A stretch of DNA of 7,257 bases. Source: Candidatus Anderseniibacteriota bacterium. GTDB lineage: Bacteria; Patescibacteriota; Andersenbacteria; UBA10190. Of this stretch, positions 5,540-7,257 are shown one piece after another (position 1 is the first letter of the stretch; each line of letters opens with the position of its first letter). Location of the stretch: positions 1 to 7,257 of the forward strand of contig QIFI01000080.1 of the NCBI GenBank assembly GCA_003229735.1. Direction: 5' to 3'. The position numbers and the translations under genes are program-made. The notes under the pieces were generated by a model. It was not told where the DNA came from. It saw only the letters and a program-made list of their open reading frames with translations, and did not search any database.

Positions 5540-6937
5540 CTAAATAACCCCTGGCGCCCTTTTTTTGACCGCCTCCGGGTCTACTTCAACCGGTTTCAAT
5601 CCCCCATTATCATCCCTCACTCCCGCCGGACCATCTGGAACCAGAGTTAAAATTTCCTTTATCGGCATCAGCTGATCATCGGCCTCCCATGACCTTCCAT
5701 GTGTTAAAATTGATTCCGCGGTCCTCATCATCGCCGGATAAGCACTGCGCATCAGCTGATTGGCGTAAATAACTATCCCAAAGCCCGCTCCAGCTAAATC
5801 ATTCTCATAAATTGAGTTATATGAAGAAGGTATCGCCACCAACGGCACTTTTTGCTTAAAGGATTTATAAGCTCGAGCAAACTCTAATATCTCTCCCGGA
5901 TTATCTTCCTTACTGTGAATCATAATCGCGTCCGCCCCGGCCGCTATATATGACTCGGCTCGCGCCACAGCATCAACTAAACCTGCCTTCAAAATCAAAC
6001 TCTCAATTCTGGCAATAATCATAAAATCTTCAGTTACCTGGGCCTTTTTACCCATGGATATTTTTTTAGCGAAGTTATCAATTTCATCCTGCTTTTGCTC
6101 CACGCTAGTGCCAAATAAAGAATTTTTTTTAGGGCCCACCTTATCTTCCACAATTACCGCTGATATACCCAGCCGCTCTAACGTTCTGATATTAAACACA
6201 AAATGTTCAACCTTGCCGCCCGTGTCCGCGTCAAAAATAATTGGCTTGGTGGTTACTTCCAGAACATCATGGACCGTATTTAATCGAGAGGTTAAATCAA
6301 CTGCTTCAATGTCAGGCTTCCCCTTAGCCGTAGAATCAGTCAAACTGCTTAGCCAAATAGCATCAAATTCCCGGATCTGACCATCTATTTTCACCTTAGT
6401 ATGCTCTACAATCAACCCCGTCAATCCATTATGAGCTTCACTGCATCTCACTATATCCTTGATATTCAACAAGCGTCTCAACCGTTTCATTCTGATTTCC
6501 GGAGTAGTGCCAATTTCTTTGATCCGCTGACTTAAAACTGTAGAAGAAATACCCGGCGTGTAAGGTACTTCTATCAACTCACCGCCCCACTCCTCTAACA
6601 TATCCTTTACTTTCAATCTAGTTGTCTTCTGCACCCCAGTTTTCCAATCGTCCCCATGCACCACATAATCTGGTTTCAGCCACTGCAAATTAGGCGTGTA
6701 ATCAAGTGTTTTTTGCGGCACTACCCTCGCCACTCCTTTTATACTGCCCATAATCAATTTCCGTTGATCAAACTCCAGATAAGGCAAACGCTTGTAGCTG
6801 GCAATAGCCTCATCGGTCAGCAGTCCCACCGTTACCTCCCCCAACCGAGCCGCGACTCTAATAATATTTAGATGACCCGGATGGATCAGATCGGCACTCA
6901 TGCCCACATACACCCGCGCTCTTTTTTTAGACGACAT
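5540..6937 (-). CDS. aepX: Bifunctional cytidylyltransferase / phosphoenolpyruvate mutase fusion
   Basis: Forms the C-P bond by rearranging phosphoenolpyruvate to phosphonopyruvate, and probably also CMP-activates the finished phosphonate. Numbered from TTG 6943, residues 8-145 are a glycerol-3-phosphate cytidylyltransferase-like domain with HPGH (21-24), HGDDW (96-100) and TPGISST (129-135), the CTP-binding signatures. Residues about 155-436 are a PEP mutase of the isocitrate lyase superfamily: WLSSLTDS (197-204), DADTGG (238-243), the diagnostic EDKVGPKKNS loop (266-275, pattern EDKxxxxxNS), ARIES with R312, and H343 in IHSKED. The tail from about 437 is Gly/Pro/Val/Lys-rich and unassigned. 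ATG 6937 is preferred over TTG 6943, two codons earlier; neither has a clear ribosome site. It is the first gene of the - strand operon. PEP mutase identity is near certain; the N-domain substrate (HEP giving CMP-HEP) is inferred from the pathway and from knowledge that PntC-type domains activate phosphonates. Confidence 0.95.
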   Translation of the reverse strand: MSSKKRARVYVGMSADLIHPGHLNIIRVAARLGEVTVGLLTDEAIASYKRLPYLEFDQRKLIMGSIKGVARVVPQKTLDYTPNLQWLKPDYVVHGDDWKTGVQKTTRLKVKDMLEEWGGELIEVPYTPGISSTVLSQRIKEIGTTPEIRMKRLRRLLNIKDIVRCSEAHNGLTGLIVEHTKVKIDGQIREFDAIWLSSLTDSTAKGKPDIEAVDLTSRLNTVHDVLEVTTKPIIFDADTGGKVEHFVFNIRTLERLGISAVIVEDKVGPKKNSLFGTSVEQKQDEIDNFAKKISMGKKAQVTEDFMIIARIESLILKAGLVDAVARAESYIAAGADAIMIHSKEDNPGEILEFARAYKSFKQKVPLVAIPSSYNSIYENDLAGAGFGIVIYANQLMRSAYPAMMRTAESILTHGRSWEADDQLMPIKEILTLVPDGPAGVRDDNGGLKPVEVDPEAVKKRAPGVI

Positions 6938-7088
6938 ACCCAATAAACATAACTTAATCTTGTTTACATATTACTCTTTTTTAGAGTTAATCCATTAGAA
7001 CAAATATGCAAGAGACACTAAGCCGCTCCTCTCGATCTGCAAAAACCACCCATATTGCTATTCATCTCCCACTTGCTACACTTGAAAA
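6938..7088. promoter_or_regulatory. Divergent intergenic region likely holding promoters for both sides
   Basis: About 150 bp separate the starts of the - strand phosphonate operon and the + strand YIEPG gene, so any primary promoters for both should lie here. The part at 6941-7010 is clearly AT-rich compared with the flanking genes. It contains a short imperfect palindrome, ACTCT-T5-AGAGT (6973-6987), which could be an operator or chance. I see no riboswitch-like or tRNA-like structure and no plausible small gene. Confidence 0.45.
6963..6991 (+). promoter_or_regulatory. Candidate sigma70-type promoter for the YIEPG gene
   Basis: TTTACA (6963-6968; 5 of 6 matches to TTGACA) and GTTAAT (6986-6991; 4 of 6 to TATAAT) are separated by exactly 17 nt. 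Transcription would begin near 6998, leaving a leader of about 90 nt before the ATG at 7089. The AT-rich setting makes chance matches likely, so this is a weak call. Confidence 0.25.
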
Positions 7089-7257
7089 ATGCCTAACCAG
7101 CCATATTTAAAAGCTTTATTTATATTAATAGTTTGGGGGCTCATAGTTCCCCGCCTTTCCCATGCCTACATCGAACCAGGTATGGCCACCGTCCTGTGGC
7201 AATTACTATTAGGCGGCCTGATCGGAGCATCGTTTTTCTTCCACAAAATTAGATTTG
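7089..7257 (+). CDS. Small exported/membrane protein with YIEPG motif (5' part, cut by window end)
   Basis: The 56 visible residues begin MPNQPYLKALFILIVWG. There is a Lys near the N-terminus, a hydrophobic core (about 9-19) and a likely signal peptidase I site after S-H-A (residues 24-26), followed by YIEPGMATVLWQLLLGG. A second hydrophobic segment (about 34-50, LWQLLLGGLIGASFFF) is followed by basic residues (HKIR), typical of a membrane anchor. This AYI(D/E)PG plus one-helix layout is familiar from short uncharacterised proteins, often annotated hypothetical, found in polysaccharide gene clusters. No enzymatic motif is visible. The ATG at 7089 has only an A-rich stretch before it. It is divergent from the phosphonate operon and probably starts another transcription unit of the same surface-glycan locus. 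Confidence 0.7.
   Translation, partial: MPNQPYLKALFILIVWGLIVPRLSHAYIEPGMATVLWQLLLGGLIGASFFFHKIRF

Larger units (their letters stand above)
2090..6937 (-). other. Phosphonate biosynthesis and attachment operon (four genes)
   Basis: Four co-oriented genes are separated by 16 nt, a 50-nt overlap and 4 nt, so they are very likely cotranscribed. Their order matches the proposed pathway: PEP mutase plus cytidylyltransferase, phosphonopyruvate decarboxylase, aldehyde reductase, CDP-alcohol-type transferase. No terminator-like hairpin followed by a T run is seen between the genes. The set lacks 2-aminoethylphosphonate aminotransferase, phosphonatase and C-P lyase, so it reads as biosynthetic and HEP-directed. 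The end product is inferred. Confidence 0.78.

Noticed and set aside
6120..6131. A/T8 tract inside the PEP mutase catalytic loop codons as programmed frameshift site
   Set aside because: The zero-frame product is full-length with all motifs intact, and Lys-Lys-Asn codons naturally give such a run. No alternative-frame domain follows. Similar runs at 2331-2338 and 6921-6927 also encode ordinary Lys pairs.
2090..6937. Phosphonate catabolism operon
   Set aside because: No phosphonatase, C-P lyase, transporter or PEP mutase-like hydrolase signature is present. The EDKxxxxxNS loop of the first enzyme marks a true mutase, which is biosynthetic.
5540..6943. TTG at 6943 as the start of the PEP mutase fusion
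   Set aside because: ATG at 6937 is two codons downstream, keeps the whole cytidylyltransferase domain and is the stronger start codon; neither has a ribosome site to decide otherwise.
6973..6987. ACTCT-TTTTT-AGAGT short hairpin as a terminator
   Set aside because: The stem is only 5 bp with no GC-rich core, and it lies upstream of both divergent genes where no transcript needs to end. It is more likely chance or at most an operator half-site.
1..7257. CRISPR arrays, tRNA or rRNA genes, insertion sequences, long direct or inverted repeats
   Set aside because: Reading both strands I found no spaced repeats, no cloverleaf-like segment and no transposase motif; nearly all of the window is coding.

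Overview
The window is 7.3 kb of a surface-polysaccharide locus from a bacterium I cannot name. GC content looks moderate, in the mid-40s percent by eye. Genes are tightly packed and strong Shine-Dalgarno sequences are mostly absent before the starts. Such SD-poor, compact loci are common in uncultured lineages, including Patescibacteria-like genomes, but nothing here fixes the taxon. The + strand carries more C than G whichever way the genes point.

Layout: (a) Positions 1-2112, + strand: the last codons of an upstream gene overlapping a GTG start, a GT-B-like glycosyltransferase (38-1072), and a GDP-L-fucose-synthase-type epimerase/reductase. The coding sequence of the last begins near 1129 with no canonical start codon and ends at 2112. 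(b) Positions 6937-2090, - strand: a four-gene run in the order PEP mutase fused to a cytidylyltransferase domain, phosphonopyruvate decarboxylase, iron-type alcohol dehydrogenase, and CDP-glycerol glycerophosphotransferase-family transferase. Gaps are 16 nt, -50 nt (overlap) and 4 nt, so this is almost certainly one operon. (c) Positions 6938-7088: a divergent intergenic region. (d) Position 7089 to the end, + strand: the start of a small secreted or membrane protein with a YIEPG motif, cut by the window edge.

How the genes work together: the - strand operon reads as a complete route from phosphoenolpyruvate to phosphonopyruvate, phosphonoacetaldehyde, 2-hydroxyethylphosphonate (HEP), CMP-HEP, and finally transfer of the phosphonate onto an acceptor. 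No aminotransferase for 2-aminoethylphosphonate, no C-P cleaving enzyme and no methylphosphonate synthase is visible. The most economical reading is therefore biosynthesis of a HEP-type headgroup that is cytidylyl-activated and then attached to a glycan or lipid. The + strand glycosyltransferase and the GDP-sugar epimerase/reductase would supply or build the glycan part. The two blocks converge and overlap by 23 bp at their 3' ends.
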